This document shows positions 1 through 8,547 of a DNA stretch of 40,273 bases, in pieces (the first letter of the stretch is position 1; each line of letters opens with the position of its first letter). The notes under the pieces are model-generated. The model was not told where the DNA came from. It searched no databases and saw only the letters and a list, made by a program, of their open reading frames with translations. Position numbers and translations under genes: made by a program. Source of the stretch: Mailhella sp. (lineage in GTDB: Bacteria; Desulfobacterota; Desulfovibrionia; Desulfovibrionales; Desulfovibrionaceae); the NCBI GenBank assembly GCA_017408905.1, contig JAFQTU010000041.1, forward strand, positions 1 to 40,273, in the 5' to 3' direction.

Positions 1-120
1 CAACGTATCCAAAATTAAGAGTCTTTAAGGGGATGGGGTCTGGGGAAGGGGAACTTTCTGCAGAAAGTTCCCCTTCCCCAGACCCCATCCCCTTAAAGAC
101 TCTTAATTTTGGATACGTTG
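1..120. repeat. Perfect 120-bp palindrome at window start
   Basis: Bases 61-120 are the exact reverse complement of bases 1-60, so the whole segment folds into a 60-bp stem without a loop. The inner part (about 37-84) resembles the hairpin at 191-237, with G-rich arms leading to an ACTTTCTG/CAGAAAGT centre. The outer 36 bp have no counterpart in that second copy. Because the palindrome starts exactly at base 1, it may be a fold-back assembly artefact at a contig end built on a genuine shorter hairpin repeat. Confidence 0.9.
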
Positions 121-154
121 GCGCAGAACGCCCATGTTTTCCTACAAAACTATC

Positions 155-184
155 ATCCTCCCATAATAAAAGTCTTGGGAGGAT
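155..184. repeat. Short inverted repeat upstream of the G-rich hairpin
   Basis: ATCCTCCCA (155-163) and TGGGAGGAT (176-184) are perfect 9-bp inverted arms around a 12-nt loop. The unit sits directly before the hairpin at 191-237. The loop contains AGTCTT, which is also found at the matching place in the first palindrome, so it belongs to the same repeat family. Confidence 0.55.
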
Positions 185-190
185 AGGGGG

Positions 191-237
191 TGTGGGGGAA
201 AGGAAGCCTTTCTTCAGAAAGGTTCCTTTCCCCCACA
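191..237. repeat. REP-like G-rich hairpin element, second copy
   Basis: TGTGGGGGAAAGGAA-CCTTTCT pairs with its reverse complement ending CCCCCACA, apart from one bulged base, around a 2-nt loop. The layout (AGTCTT, GGAT, G-run, AAGG, CTTTCT, then the mirror image) matches the inner part of the palindrome at 1-120. It lies in the 5' flank of xseA. It could be a dispersed palindromic element or a bidirectional terminator, but no clear T-tract follows. Confidence 0.6.
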
Positions 238-259
238 TTTCATAATATCTATCTACCCT

Positions 260-1660
260 ATGGACAGCATACTCAGTGTCAGGCAGGTGACGGAGAAGGT
301 GAAGCAGGCTGTGGAGGCCCGTTTCCCCTACGTCTGGGTGCAGGGAGAGGTGACGAACCTTTCCCGGCCTTCCTCCGGCCACGTCTATTTTTCACTGAAG
401 GAAGGGGAATACCTGCTCAACTGCGTCTGGTTCAGGGGGCAGCAGAAGGACGAGGCCTTCGACCCGTTCACCGGCGAAGTCTGGGAAGACGGCCCCCGGC
501 CCAGCGTGGCCCGTACCATGGAAAACGGGCAGACGCTCATCTGTGCCGGGCATCTTACGGTGTACGGCGCGCGCGGCCAGTACCAGATGGTGGTGGACCT
601 TGCGCAGACGGCAGGTCTCGGCCTCTGGCATCAGGAATTCGAAGCCCTGAAGCGCCGCCTCGATGCCGAAGGCCTTTTCGCCGCCGAGCATAAGCGCCCC
701 ATTCCGCGCGAACCGAAGCGCGTGGCCGTGGTCACGGCTCCCGGCGGGGCGGCCATACGCGACTTCATCCGCATTGCCGGGGAACGCGGCCTCGGTGCGG
801 AGATACGCATCTACCCCAGCCCAGTCCAAGGCGAAGAAGCCCCGCCGCGCCTCGTGGAGGCCCTGCGTCAGGCCGGGGAAGACGGCTGGGCCGAGGTCAT
901 CGTGCTCATCCGCGGCGGCGGTTCGGTGCAGGACCTCTGGGCCTTCAACGATGAACGCGTGGCCCGTGCCGTGTATGCCTCGCCCATTCCGGTGCTGGCT
1001 GGCATCGGCCACGAGATAGACCACAGCATCACCGACTTCACTGCCGACTTTTCCGCCGCCACGCCCAGCCACACGGCCCAGCTCCTCTGGCAGGAACGCC
1101 GTGTTTTCGAACAGTATGTGGACGGCGTGGAAATGGCGCTCGCTCAGGCTATGGAACGCAGGCTGGAAACGCTGGCGGCCCAGCTCGAACACAAGGGCCG
1201 CGCCCTCTCCCTGCTTTCGCCGCTGGAAAAACTGCGCTTTCAGGAAGAGAAGCTGGCAAGTGCCCTGCACCGCATGGAAGCCGCGCTGGAATCCGGCCTG
1301 ACTCGCGGGAAGCGCCTGACCGAACAGCTTTCCCTGCGGCTGGAACACTCCGGGGAACAGCGCCTGCGCCTTGCCGAGCTCTCGGCCGAAAGGGCCGTCG
1401 CCCCGCTGGAACGGCTGGGCAGGATGATAGGCCTTTCTCAGGAGCATGAACTTTCCCGGCTGGAACTCCAGCTTCACGCCCTCGACCCGTACGAGCCTTT
1501 GAAACGCGGCTACGCTATGGCGCTGGCGGAAGACGGTTCCTTCCTGCGCTCCGTGGAACAGACCGCGCCGGGCAGGCGTGTGACCGTGGCGCTGGCAGAC
1601 GGCCGCCTCGTGACCGTGGTGGACAGCGTGAAATGCGAGAACAAGGGGGCCGATGCATGA
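260..1660 (+). CDS. xseA: Exodeoxyribonuclease VII large subunit
   Basis: This is the large subunit of exonuclease VII, a cytoplasmic, metal-independent single-strand DNA exonuclease that works with XseB. The 466-aa product has the family layout: an N-terminal OB-fold (about 1-115) with WVQGEVTNL and SGHVYFSLK, then the catalytic core with TAPGGAAIRDF (159-169), RGGGS (218-222) and GHEID (250-254), a long helical region (about 280-400), and a C-terminal segment with the family-typical LKRGYA. About 25 residues near 62-90 look like an insertion in the OB-fold. The stop overlaps the next start as ATGA. The ATG at 260 fits the family N-terminus, but no strong ribosome site precedes it. Confidence 0.95.
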   Translation: MDSILSVRQVTEKVKQAVEARFPYVWVQGEVTNLSRPSSGHVYFSLKEGEYLLNCVWFRGQQKDEAFDPFTGEVWEDGPRPSVARTMENGQTLICAGHLTVYGARGQYQMVVDLAQTAGLGLWHQEFEALKRRLDAEGLFAAEHKRPIPREPKRVAVVTAPGGAAIRDFIRIAGERGLGAEIRIYPSPVQGEEAPPRLVEALRQAGEDGWAEVIVLIRGGGSVQDLWAFNDERVARAVYASPIPVLAGIGHEIDHSITDFTADFSAATPSHTAQLLWQERRVFEQYVDGVEMALAQAMERRLETLAAQLEHKGRALSLLSPLEKLRFQEEKLASALHRMEAALESGLTRGKRLTEQLSLRLEHSGEQRLRLAELSAERAVAPLERLGRMIGLSQEHELSRLELQLHALDPYEPLKRGYAMALAEDGSFLRSVEQTAPGRRVTVALADGRLVTVVDSVKCENKGADA

Positions 1661-2571
1661 AAAAATGTCTTTTCCTGCTCCTTTTCAGCCTGCTCTGCAC
1701 CTTCTCCCCTGCTCTGGCCGCCGAGTTTTCCGTACCGCCCCGCGTAAGCCAGGGCCATGCCTTCCCGGTTTCCGTGAAGGATTCGCATCCCTTCACCGCA
1801 GTTTTCCACTGGAGAGGCGAAGCGCTCAAGGTCAAGGCCGTCCGAAGCAAGGGCAGGGAAATGTGGAAGGCGGATATCCTTCTGGCCATGCCTATCGACG
1901 CCGTGAAAGAGCATATCCTCTCCATCGCCCTGCCGGAGGAACGGCACGATGTCGTCGTCATGCCGCTGAAGGTGAACTGGCATCGAAGCATACTGAAAGT
2001 CGCGCCGAAATACGTACAGCCGACCGCCGAAGCCATGAAGCAGATCGAGCGCGACCGCAAGCGCAGTCGCAAGGCTCTGGCCACGCGTTCGGAAAAACGC
2101 TGGAGCCTGCCCATAGCCCGCCCCGTCCCCGGCGGCATCACCAGCGCCTTCGGCGGGAGGAGAGTCTTCAACGGCCAGCCCCGCGCCCCGCATAAGGGTA
2201 CGGATATGCGCTGTGCCGAAGGAACACCCGTGAAGTCCGCCTGTGCAGGTACGGTCCTGCTTGCGGAAGATACCTATTTCGGCGGAAAAACCGTGTATGT
2301 GGACCACGGGCAGGGCGTGATAAGCACCTATTCCCACCTTTCCGCCTTTGACGTGAAGGCCGGAGAGCGCGTAAGAAAGGGGCAGACCATTGGCCGCTCC
2401 GGCGCAACAGGCCGCGTTACCGGCCCGCATCTGCACTTCGGCTTTCTGGTGCAGGGCGTTGCAGTGGACGCCATGCCCCTTCTTTCCTCTCCGCCCATCT
2501 TCACAGGCGGCCCTTCCCGCAGTATATTCGAGCAGAAGCCCAAGACTGGAACGCAACGGAACACCCGATGA
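1657..2571 (+). CDS. Secreted M23 (LytM-type) peptidase, NlpD/MepM-like
   Basis: This is a predicted cell-wall endopeptidase or amidase activator exported to the periplasm. The 304-aa product starts with a signal peptide (K-K, a Leu/Phe-rich core, cleavage near ALAA at 19-22). A beta-rich N-terminal domain (about 24-120) follows, then a short helical linker and a C-terminal M23 domain (about 158-285). All zinc and catalytic positions are present: H179 and D183 (HKGTD), H227 (YSHL), H258 and H260 (GPHLHFGF), so the enzyme should be active. I chose the ATG at 1657 because it overlaps the xseA stop (ATGA), follows an AGGGGG ribosome site and opens the signal peptide; an upstream in-frame ATG at 1633 does none of these. 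It sits between xseA and xseB and overlaps both. Confidence 0.88.
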   Translation: MKKCLFLLLFSLLCTFSPALAAEFSVPPRVSQGHAFPVSVKDSHPFTAVFHWRGEALKVKAVRSKGREMWKADILLAMPIDAVKEHILSIALPEERHDVVVMPLKVNWHRSILKVAPKYVQPTAEAMKQIERDRKRSRKALATRSEKRWSLPIARPVPGGITSAFGGRRVFNGQPRAPHKGTDMRCAEGTPVKSACAGTVLLAEDTYFGGKTVYVDHGQGVISTYSHLSAFDVKAGERVRKGQTIGRSGATGRVTGPHLHFGFLVQGVAVDAMPLLSSPPIFTGGPSRSIFEQKPKTGTQRNTR

Positions 2572-2795
2572 AGAAGAAAGAACCCGCGTTTGAAGAAAGG
2601 CTGGCCCGCCTTCAGGCCATCATTGCCGCGCTGGAAAGCGGCAGTACGCCTCTGGCGGAAAGCGTGGCCCTTTACAAGGAAGGGCTTGCCCATGCCGCCG
2701 CCTGCCGCAAACAGCTTGAACAGGCGCGCCACGATATCAAGATACAGGCCGAAGGCGCCTTTGCCCCCTTCGACATGCCAGAAGAAGACGAATAG
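2568..2795 (+). CDS. xseB: Exodeoxyribonuclease VII small subunit
   Basis: This 75-aa helical protein is the XseB partner of XseA; several small subunits bind each large one in exonuclease VII. The family signature is visible: FEERLARLQAIIAALESG near the N-terminus, then PLAESVALYKEGLAHAAACRKQLEQA. The length matches the family. The start overlaps the peptidase stop (ATGA at 2568-2571), so translation is probably coupled. It is separated from xseA by the peptidase gene. ispA follows 13 nt downstream, the common xseB-ispA-dxs order. Confidence 0.95.
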   Translation: MKKKEPAFEERLARLQAIIAALESGSTPLAESVALYKEGLAHAAACRKQLEQARHDIKIQAEGAFAPFDMPEEDE

Positions 2796-2808
2796 AAAAG
2801 GAGCTCCC

Positions 2809-3690
2809 ATGTCCGCCGAACTCCGTGAAATGGTGGAAGGCTATCTTGCCTCTTCCTTCCTCGACAGCGAGATCCCTGCGCGCCTCTCCGAGGCCATGCG
2901 CTACAGCCTCCTTGCCGGGGGCAAGCGCCTGCGCCCCGTGCTCTGCCTTGCCGTGGCCCGGGCCTGCGCCCCTGAACGCGCCGACGAGCTGGCCCGCGCC
3001 ATACTCCCCTTTGCGGCCGGACTGGAAATGATCCATACCTATTCGCTCATCCACGACGACCTGCCCGCCATGGACGACGACGACCTGCGCCGGGGCAAGC
3101 CCACCTGCCATAAGGCCTACGACGAAGCTACCGCCATCCTCGCGGGCGACGCCCTGCTCACCAACGCCTTCAGCCACATGGCCCGGGCCGACGTTCCCGC
3201 CCCCCTTCTGCTCGAAGCCGTGCGCCTCAGCGCCGACGCCGCCGGAGCGGCAGGCATGGTGGGCGGCCAGGTGCTCGACCTTGCCGGAGAAGGCCAGAAG
3301 CTCACCCTTGAGGAACTGCGCATCCTCAACGCCAAGAAGACCGGCGCCCTGCTTTTCAATGCCTGCGAATGCGGCGCGGTGCTTGCCGGAGCTTCCCCCG
3401 CCATGCGCGAAGCGGCGAGAATCTATGGTGCAGAATTGGGCATTGCGTTTCAGATAACCGATGATATACTGGACGTCGTGGGCGATGAGGCTACGGTAGG
3501 CAAGGAAGTCCGCCACGATGCCGAAAGCGACAAGGCCACCTGGCCTTCCCTCATCGGTCTCGAGGCTTCCGTCGAGCTGGCCCGCCAGCACTGCGCCGCC
3601 GCCGAAGCCGCCCTTGAAGGTCTTTTCTCCGGCTCAGATGCCGATTTTCTCCGCGAAACGGCCCGCAAACTCGTCAACCGTACACACTGA
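2809..3690 (+). CDS. ispA: Polyprenyl (farnesyl/geranylgeranyl) diphosphate synthase
   Basis: This trans-prenyltransferase condenses isopentenyl diphosphate with allylic diphosphates in the cytoplasm, giving the C15 or C20 precursor for quinones and undecaprenyl carriers. The 293-aa product has both aspartate-rich motifs: DDLPAMDDDD (83-92) and DDILD (218-222). It also has the GGKRLRP substrate loop (37-43) and GGQ (152-154). The ATG at 2809 follows AAAAGGAG by 6 nt and gives the normal family N-terminus. The longer upstream reading frame overlaps xseB and was discarded. It feeds the same pathway as dxs, which begins 18 nt downstream. Chain length (C15 or C20) cannot be read with certainty. 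Confidence 0.93.
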   Translation: MSAELREMVEGYLASSFLDSEIPARLSEAMRYSLLAGGKRLRPVLCLAVARACAPERADELARAILPFAAGLEMIHTYSLIHDDLPAMDDDDLRRGKPTCHKAYDEATAILAGDALLTNAFSHMARADVPAPLLLEAVRLSADAAGAAGMVGGQVLDLAGEGQKLTLEELRILNAKKTGALLFNACECGAVLAGASPAMREAARIYGAELGIAFQITDDILDVVGDEATVGKEVRHDAESDKATWPSLIGLEASVELARQHCAAAEAALEGLFSGSDADFLRETARKLVNRTH

Positions 3691-3708
3691 GCCGACAGCC
3701 GAGGTACC

Positions 3709-5649
3709 ATGTCCGACACGCCGCTTCTTTCCCGTCTTGACCTGCCAAAGGATATCAAGCGTCTTTCTCTTGAGCAGAAGCAGGCGCTGGCTCAGGAACT
3801 GCGCAGAACCATCATTCGCACGGTCACGGCCAACGGCGGGCATCTTGCCCCCTCCCTCGGCGTCGTCGAACTCACCCTCGCCCTGCTCTCCGCCTTCGAC
3901 CCTGCCAGCGATTCCATCGTGTGGGACGTGGGCCATCAGAGCTACCCGTGGAAGCTCCTCACCGGCCGGGCCGACCGATTCCAGTCCCTGCGCCGCTACG
4001 GCGGCCTTTCCGGCTTCCCCAACCGTGCGGAAAGCCCGTACGACAGCTTCGGCGTAGGCCACGCCTCCACTTCCATTTCCGCCGCCCTCGGCATGGCCGC
4101 CGCGCGCGACCTTTCCGGCGGCAGGGAACACGTGGTGGCCGTCATCGGCGACGGGGCGCTTTCCGGCGGCATGGCCTTCGAAGCACTCAATCAGGCCGGG
4201 GGCATGGGCAAGCGCCTCATCGTCATCCTCAACGATAACAAGATGTCCATCTCCGAGAATACGGGCGCACTTTCGCTCTTCCTGAGCCGCAACCTTTCCC
4301 GCAGTACGGTGATGAACATCAAACAGCACGTGGCGCGTGTACTTTCCCGCCTGCCCGGCGGCGAATCCGTGCTCGATGTCATCAAGAAGGGCGAAGTCAG
4401 CTTCAAGTCCTTCTTCACCCCCGGTATGCTCTTCGAGGCCTTCCAGTTCAACTACATAGGCCCTGTCAACGGGCATGATATCGAACAGCTCGAAAAGCAT
4501 CTCGAAGCCGCCAAGAAGCTCGATATGCCCGTGCTCCTGCATATCCGCACCCGCAAGGGCAAGGGCTATATGCCCGCCGAAAACGACCCTTCGCATTTCC
4601 ACGGCATCTCCGCTTCCGTGCCGGACGAGATACCCGTCCCGCCTCAGCCCAACGGCTGGAAGCCTTCCGGCCCCGGTTTCAGCAAGGCTTTCGGGCAGGC
4701 GCTCTGCGACCTTGCCGAAAACGACAGCCGCATCTTCGCCATCACCGCCGCCATGCCCGAAGGCACGGGCCTTGAACCGTTCCGCAAACGCTTCCCGGAA
4801 CGCTTCGCCGACGTGGGCATCTGCGAAGAGCACGCCGTCACCTTTGCCGCAGGCCTCGCCGCCAGCGGCCGCCGCCCTGTAGTGGCCATCTATTCCACCT
4901 TCATGCAGCGCGCCTACGACCAGATCATCCACGACGTCTGCCTTCAGAACCTTCCCGTCACGCTCTGCCTCGACCGGGCCGGCCTCGTCGGTGAAGACGG
5001 CCCTACGCATCACGGCGCGTTCGACCTTTCGTGGCTCCGCACCGTCCCCAACCTTGCGGTTGCGGCCCCGCGCGACGAGGACACCCTGCGCGACGCTCTG
5101 GCGGCCGCCATCGCCATGGACCAGCCCGTGGCCCTGCGCTACCCGCGCGGTTCGGGCCGCCGTATCGACACGTCTCTGTACGCCTACGCCTCGGCACTCC
5201 GCCTTCCCCAGGGCCCTGCACCCTATGAGGCCGGAAAGGGCGAACTCATCCTTCAGGGCAGGAGCCGCGTGTGTATCATCGCCATCGGCCAGCGCGTGCT
5301 CCCCTGCGCCGAAGCCGCCCTTGCCACAGCGGAAAAGACCGGCAAGCTGGCTTCCGTCTTCGATGCCCGCTGGGTGAAGCCCCTGCCGGAAGAACAGATA
5401 CTGGCGCTTGCCGCCGAACATGATGCGCTCCTGCTCGTAGAAGAGAACAGCCTTATGGGCGGCTTCTCTTCCTCCGTGCTGGAACTGCTTTCCGACCGGG
5501 GCGTACTGGGCCGCCTTACGGTGCGCCGCCTCGGCCTGCCCGACCGCTTCATCCCGCATGGCCCGGTACGCCGCCTGCGCGACGACGTACACCTCAATGT
5601 TCCCGGCATTTCCTCCGCACTGGAAGAGCTCCTCGCACAGACGGAATGA
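3709..5649 (+). CDS. dxs: 1-deoxy-D-xylulose-5-phosphate synthase
   Basis: DXS joins pyruvate and glyceraldehyde 3-phosphate, using thiamine diphosphate, in the first step of the non-mevalonate isoprenoid pathway. The 646-aa length is typical. Family features in order are VWDVGHQSYPWKLLTGR, then GDGALSGGMAFEALNQAG with the downstream NDN of the thiamine-binding fold. The transketolase pyrimidine domain has CEEHAVTFAAGLA and the phrase AIYSTFMQRAYDQ. A C-terminal transketolase domain ends the protein. It lies directly after ispA and before a nuclease gene in the same run of genes. No truncation or odd residue was noticed. Confidence 0.96.
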   Translation: MSDTPLLSRLDLPKDIKRLSLEQKQALAQELRRTIIRTVTANGGHLAPSLGVVELTLALLSAFDPASDSIVWDVGHQSYPWKLLTGRADRFQSLRRYGGLSGFPNRAESPYDSFGVGHASTSISAALGMAAARDLSGGREHVVAVIGDGALSGGMAFEALNQAGGMGKRLIVILNDNKMSISENTGALSLFLSRNLSRSTVMNIKQHVARVLSRLPGGESVLDVIKKGEVSFKSFFTPGMLFEAFQFNYIGPVNGHDIEQLEKHLEAAKKLDMPVLLHIRTRKGKGYMPAENDPSHFHGISASVPDEIPVPPQPNGWKPSGPGFSKAFGQALCDLAENDSRIFAITAAMPEGTGLEPFRKRFPERFADVGICEEHAVTFAAGLAASGRRPVVAIYSTFMQRAYDQIIHDVCLQNLPVTLCLDRAGLVGEDGPTHHGAFDLSWLRTVPNLAVAAPRDEDTLRDALAAAIAMDQPVALRYPRGSGRRIDTSLYAYASALRLPQGPAPYEAGKGELILQGRSRVCIIAIGQRVLPCAEAALATAEKTGKLASVFDARWVKPLPEEQILALAAEHDALLLVEENSLMGGFSSSVLELLSDRGVLGRLTVRRLGLPDRFIPHGPVRRLRDDVHLNVPGISSALEELLAQTE

Positions 5650-5673
5650 CCGGGCTGAACAACGGATACTTTC

Positions 5674-6354
5674 ATGGCCGCCAAAAGAAAAAGCTCCCGC
5701 AAGAAAGGCCGCAGCGCGACCCGCTTCGGCCTTGAGATACTGGCTATCTGCATCCTGCTCGTGGTTGCCGCCTACGTGGGCAACTGGGGCAAGAGCACTG
5801 CGCCCTCGCCCCGCCCTGCCGCCACTTCCAAGGTAGAAAAGAAGCAGGAAGTGCGCCGCCCCTCGGAAAAATCCGTGAAGGCCGCCTCCGCCGGGAAGTC
5901 CGGCCCTGTGCTGGACAAGAACGAATACCGCCTTGCCCGCCTTTCCGATGGCGACAGCTTCGTTCTGGAAGACAGCAGGAAACGCACGGTCAAGGTTCGC
6001 CTCTACGGTGTGGACGCCCCCGAAGGCAAGCAGAGCTTCGGCAATGTTTCCCGCAATCATCTCAAAAGGCTGCTGGAAGGGAAGAAGCTCCTTATCCGTA
6101 CCATGTACAAGGACAATTACCAGCGTTCCGTGGCCATCGTGTACTACAGCCAGAACGGCAAGCCCGACGAGCTTTCCATCAACCAGCGTCAGGTGCAGGC
6201 AGGCATGGCATGGGTCTATGACTATTTCTGCACCAGCGCCGTATGCAATACGTGGAAGCTGGAAGAAGCTATGGCCCAGAAGGCCAAGCTCGGTCTGTGG
6301 CGCGACTCCAATCCCGTGCCGCCGTGGCAGTGGCGGCGGGCAAATCCCCGCTAG
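5674..6354 (+). CDS. Membrane-anchored thermonuclease (SNase) family protein
   Basis: This is a staphylococcal-nuclease-like protein that probably cuts nucleic acid outside the cytoplasmic membrane. The 226-aa product has a Lys/Arg-rich start, one membrane helix (about 20-40) and a Pro/Lys-rich linker. An SNase domain (about 85-215) follows, with DGDSF, VRLYGVDAPEGKQ and DNYQRSVA. These hold the three catalytic positions of the family (Arg in VRLYG, Glu in APEGK, Arg in YQRS), so it should be active. The positive N-terminus argues for a signal anchor with the domain outside. It is the last gene of the xseA-dxs run and is followed by a good terminator. Confidence 0.88.
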   Translation: MAAKRKSSRKKGRSATRFGLEILAICILLVVAAYVGNWGKSTAPSPRPAATSKVEKKQEVRRPSEKSVKAASAGKSGPVLDKNEYRLARLSDGDSFVLEDSRKRTVKVRLYGVDAPEGKQSFGNVSRNHLKRLLEGKKLLIRTMYKDNYQRSVAIVYYSQNGKPDELSINQRQVQAGMAWVYDYFCTSAVCNTWKLEEAMAQKAKLGLWRDSNPVPPWQWRRANPR

Positions 6355-6372
6355 GCGCTCGGTTTTTCTCGC

Positions 6373-6407
6373 AAGGCCCGTCACATCGCTTGACGGGCCT
6401 TGTTGTA
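6373..6407 (+). terminator. Intrinsic terminator after the xseA-to-nuclease gene run
   Basis: AAGGCCCGTCA (6373-6383) pairs perfectly with TGACGGGCCTT (6391-6401) around a 7-nt loop, followed by TGTTGT. It sits 18 bp after the nuclease stop and separates that operon from the ACT-domain gene. Confidence 0.75.
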
Positions 6408-6480
6408 TCCGTCTATCCTCAAACTTTGCCAACAGCGCCCCGGCAGTCCGCAGGGGCGAAAACACTGCATAGAGGCGACT

Positions 6481-7035
6481 GTGAACCGTATTGTCATCTC
6501 CGTCATCGGGCGCGACTGCCCCGGCGTGGTTTACGCCATCACCAGCGCACTGGCCAAGGAAAAGTGCAACGTCGAACAGCTCAGTCAGACCATCCTGAAA
6601 GGCCAGTTCGCCTCCATCGTCATCATCTCCGCGCCCGAAGGCGTGACCGAAGAACAGGTACAGCGTGTGGTGAGCCTGAGCCTTGAAGCCCGCAATATGG
6701 ACCTCACCGTTTCGGCCCGCTACTTCGAGACCGAGACCTTTGACAGCGGCGAAGAGACCGAACCCTTCGTGGTCACGGTCAACGGTTCCGACCAGGCCGA
6801 GATCATCGCCATGTTCTCCGGCATCTTTGCCGAGCAGAAGGTGAACATCGAAAACCTCAAGGCCCTGCGCACCAACGACGAATGCGTCCTCGTGTTCGAG
6901 GTGGCCCTGCCCATGTCCATCAATCGCAACGCCTTCCGCCAGATGCTTCAGGCCAAGGCCCGCAGTGTGGGCCTGTCCATCAGCATCCAGCACGAAAACA
7001 TCTTCGAAGCCATCCACCGCGTGCCGATCGTCTAA
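6481..7035 (+). CDS. Double-ACT domain regulatory protein (UPF0237/GcvR-like)
   Basis: This 184-aa protein consists of two ACT domains, small folds that usually bind amino acids. The first (about 3-75) begins RIVISVIGRDCPGVVYAITSALA, and the second (about 95-170) begins PFVVTVNGSDQAEIIAMFSGIFA. I chose the GTG at 6481 because it follows GAGGCG and places the first beta strand right at the N-terminus. A longer frame from 6400 would run through the terminator region. The UPF0210 gene follows after 18 nt, the conserved UPF0237-UPF0210 pairing. The usual UPF0237 protein is only about 90 aa, so this looks like a duplicated form. Ligand and function are unknown. Confidence 0.82.
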   Translation: MNRIVISVIGRDCPGVVYAITSALAKEKCNVEQLSQTILKGQFASIVIISAPEGVTEEQVQRVVSLSLEARNMDLTVSARYFETETFDSGEETEPFVVTVNGSDQAEIIAMFSGIFAEQKVNIENLKALRTNDECVLVFEVALPMSINRNAFRQMLQAKARSVGLSISIQHENIFEAIHRVPIV

Positions 7036-7053
7036 TATCAGAAGGTATTTCCC

Positions 7054-8424
7054 ATGCTTACCGAACGCGAAGTACTCAGCACTCTCAATATGCTCCGCAA
7101 CGAACACCTCGATGTTCGTACCGTTACCCTCGGCATCAGCCTCTTCGACTGCGTCAGCCACGATTTCGACGTGTTCTCCTACAAGGTGCGCGCCAAGATC
7201 GCCAAATACGCCGCCCATCTGGTGGAAACCTGCAACGAAGTGGGCGCACGCTACGGCATCCCCGTGGTGAACAAGCGTATCAGCATCAGCCCTATGGCCG
7301 TGGTCGGCGCGGGCTTCAACCGCGACCAGATGGTGCGCGCCTGCCAGATGCTCGACGAGGCGGCCAAGGACGCCGGCGTGGACTTCCTCGGCGGCTTCGG
7401 CGCCCTTGTGGAAAAGGGCATGACCCCCGGCGATATCGCCCTCATCGAGTCCCTGCCTGAGGCGCTCGCCACTACGGACCGCATCTGCTCCTCCATCAAC
7501 GTGGCTTCTTCCAAGGCCGGTATCAACATGGACGCCGTGGCCCTCATGGGCCGCCAGATCCTCAAAGTGGCCGACGCTACCCACGACCGCGACGGTATCG
7601 GCTGCGCCAAGCTGGTGGTCTTCGCCAATATCCCGCAGGACGTGCCCTTCATGGCCGGTGCCTACCTCGGCATCGGCGAGCCCGACGTGGTCATCAACGT
7701 GGGCGTTTCCGGCCCGGGCGTGGTGAAGAAGGCTATCGACCGCGCCAAGGAGACCCATTCCCAGCTCACCCTGAGCGATGTGGCCGAAGTCATCAAATCC
7801 ACCGCCTACAAGGTGACCCGCGTGGGCGAACTCATCGGCAAGGAAGTGGCCGACCGCATGAACCTGCCCTTCGGCGTGGCCGACCTTTCCCTCGCTCCCA
7901 CGCCTGCCGTGGGCGACTCCGTGGGCGAGATCTTCCAGAGCGTGGGCCTCTCGTCCATCGGCGCTCCCGGCTCTACCGCCGTGCTCGCCATGCTCAACGA
8001 CGCGGTGAAGAAGGGCGGCGTGTTCGCCTCTTCCCACGTGGGCGGCCTCTCCGGCGCGTTCATCCCGGTGTCTGAAGACTCCAGCATCGAAGCCGCGGCC
8101 AACTGCGGCGCGCTGACCATGGAAAAGCTCGAAGCCATGACCAGCGTGTGCTCCGTGGGCCTCGACATGATCGCCATCCCCGGCGACACCCCTGCTTCCA
8201 CCATCTCCGGCCTCATCGCCGATGAAATGGCCATCGGCATGATCAATACCAAGACCACCGCCGTGCGCGTCATCCCCGTTCCCGGGAAGGGCGTGGGCGA
8301 AACCGCCGTGTTCGGCGGCCTGCTCGGCAAGGCCAAGATCATCCCCGTCCATACCGGCGACGCCTCCGCCTTCATCAACCTCGGCGGCCGCATCCCCGCC
8401 CCTATCCACAGCTTGAAGAACTAG
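7054..8424 (+). CDS. UPF0210 (PFL/DUF711) family protein
   Basis: This 456-aa protein matches the UPF0210 family, which is related in fold to glycyl-radical enzymes but is biochemically uncharacterised. Recognisable segments are [79 protein letters not shown] and the C-terminal [17 protein letters not shown] do not see a clear C-terminal glycyl-radical motif, so radical chemistry should not be assumed. It lies 18 nt after the ACT protein and is probably co-transcribed. The ACT partner suggests control by a small ligand. Confidence 0.93.
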   Translation: MLTEREVLSTLNMLRNEHLDVRTVTLGISLFDCVSHDFDVFSYKVRAKIAKYAAHLVETCNEVGARYGIPVVNKRISISPMAVVGAGFNRDQMVRACQMLDEAAKDAGVDFLGGFGALVEKGMTPGDIALIESLPEALATTDRICSSINVASSKAGINMDAVALMGRQILKVADATHDRDGIGCAKLVVFANIPQDVPFMAGAYLGIGEPDVVINVGVSGPGVVKKAIDRAKETHSQLTLSDVAEVIKSTAYKVTRVGELIGKEVADRMNLPFGVADLSLAPTPAVGDSVGEIFQSVGLSSIGAPGSTAVLAMLNDAVKKGGVFASSHVGGLSGAFIPVSEDSSIEAAANCGALTMEKLEAMTSVCSVGLDMIAIPGDTPASTISGLIADEMAIGMINTKTTAVRVIPVPGKGVGETAVFGGLLGKAKIIPVHTGDASAFINLGGRIPAPIHSLKN

Positions 8425-8499
8425 GGATATGTTTTCGCGGGGAAGGGGCAGGAAACTTTGGGAAAAGCATTCCTGCCTCCCCTCAAAACGTTTTAATAG

Positions 8500-8534
8500 C
8501 GAAAGCCCCGGCTCACGTCGAACCGGGGCTTTCG
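8500..8534. terminator. Bidirectional terminator between UPF0210 and rlpA genes
   Basis: CGAAAGCCCCGG (8500-8511) and CCGGGGCTTTCG (8523-8534) form a perfect 12-bp stem between two convergent genes. Short T-rich stretches on both sides fit a shared terminator. Confidence 0.7.
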
Positions 8535-8547
8535 TTTCTGCTTTGGA

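Noticed and set aside
190..693. Overlapping frame across the repeat and the start of xseA
   Set aside because: It runs through a hairpin repeat and is out of frame with xseA; there is no protein-like pattern.
3634..8409. Very long antisense frame of 1591 codons opposite dxs, the nuclease, ACT and UPF0210 genes
   Set aside because: It is a codon-bias shadow in GC-rich DNA: the product is His/Gly/Ala/Asp-rich with no fold signs, and the plus strand encodes clear conserved proteins.
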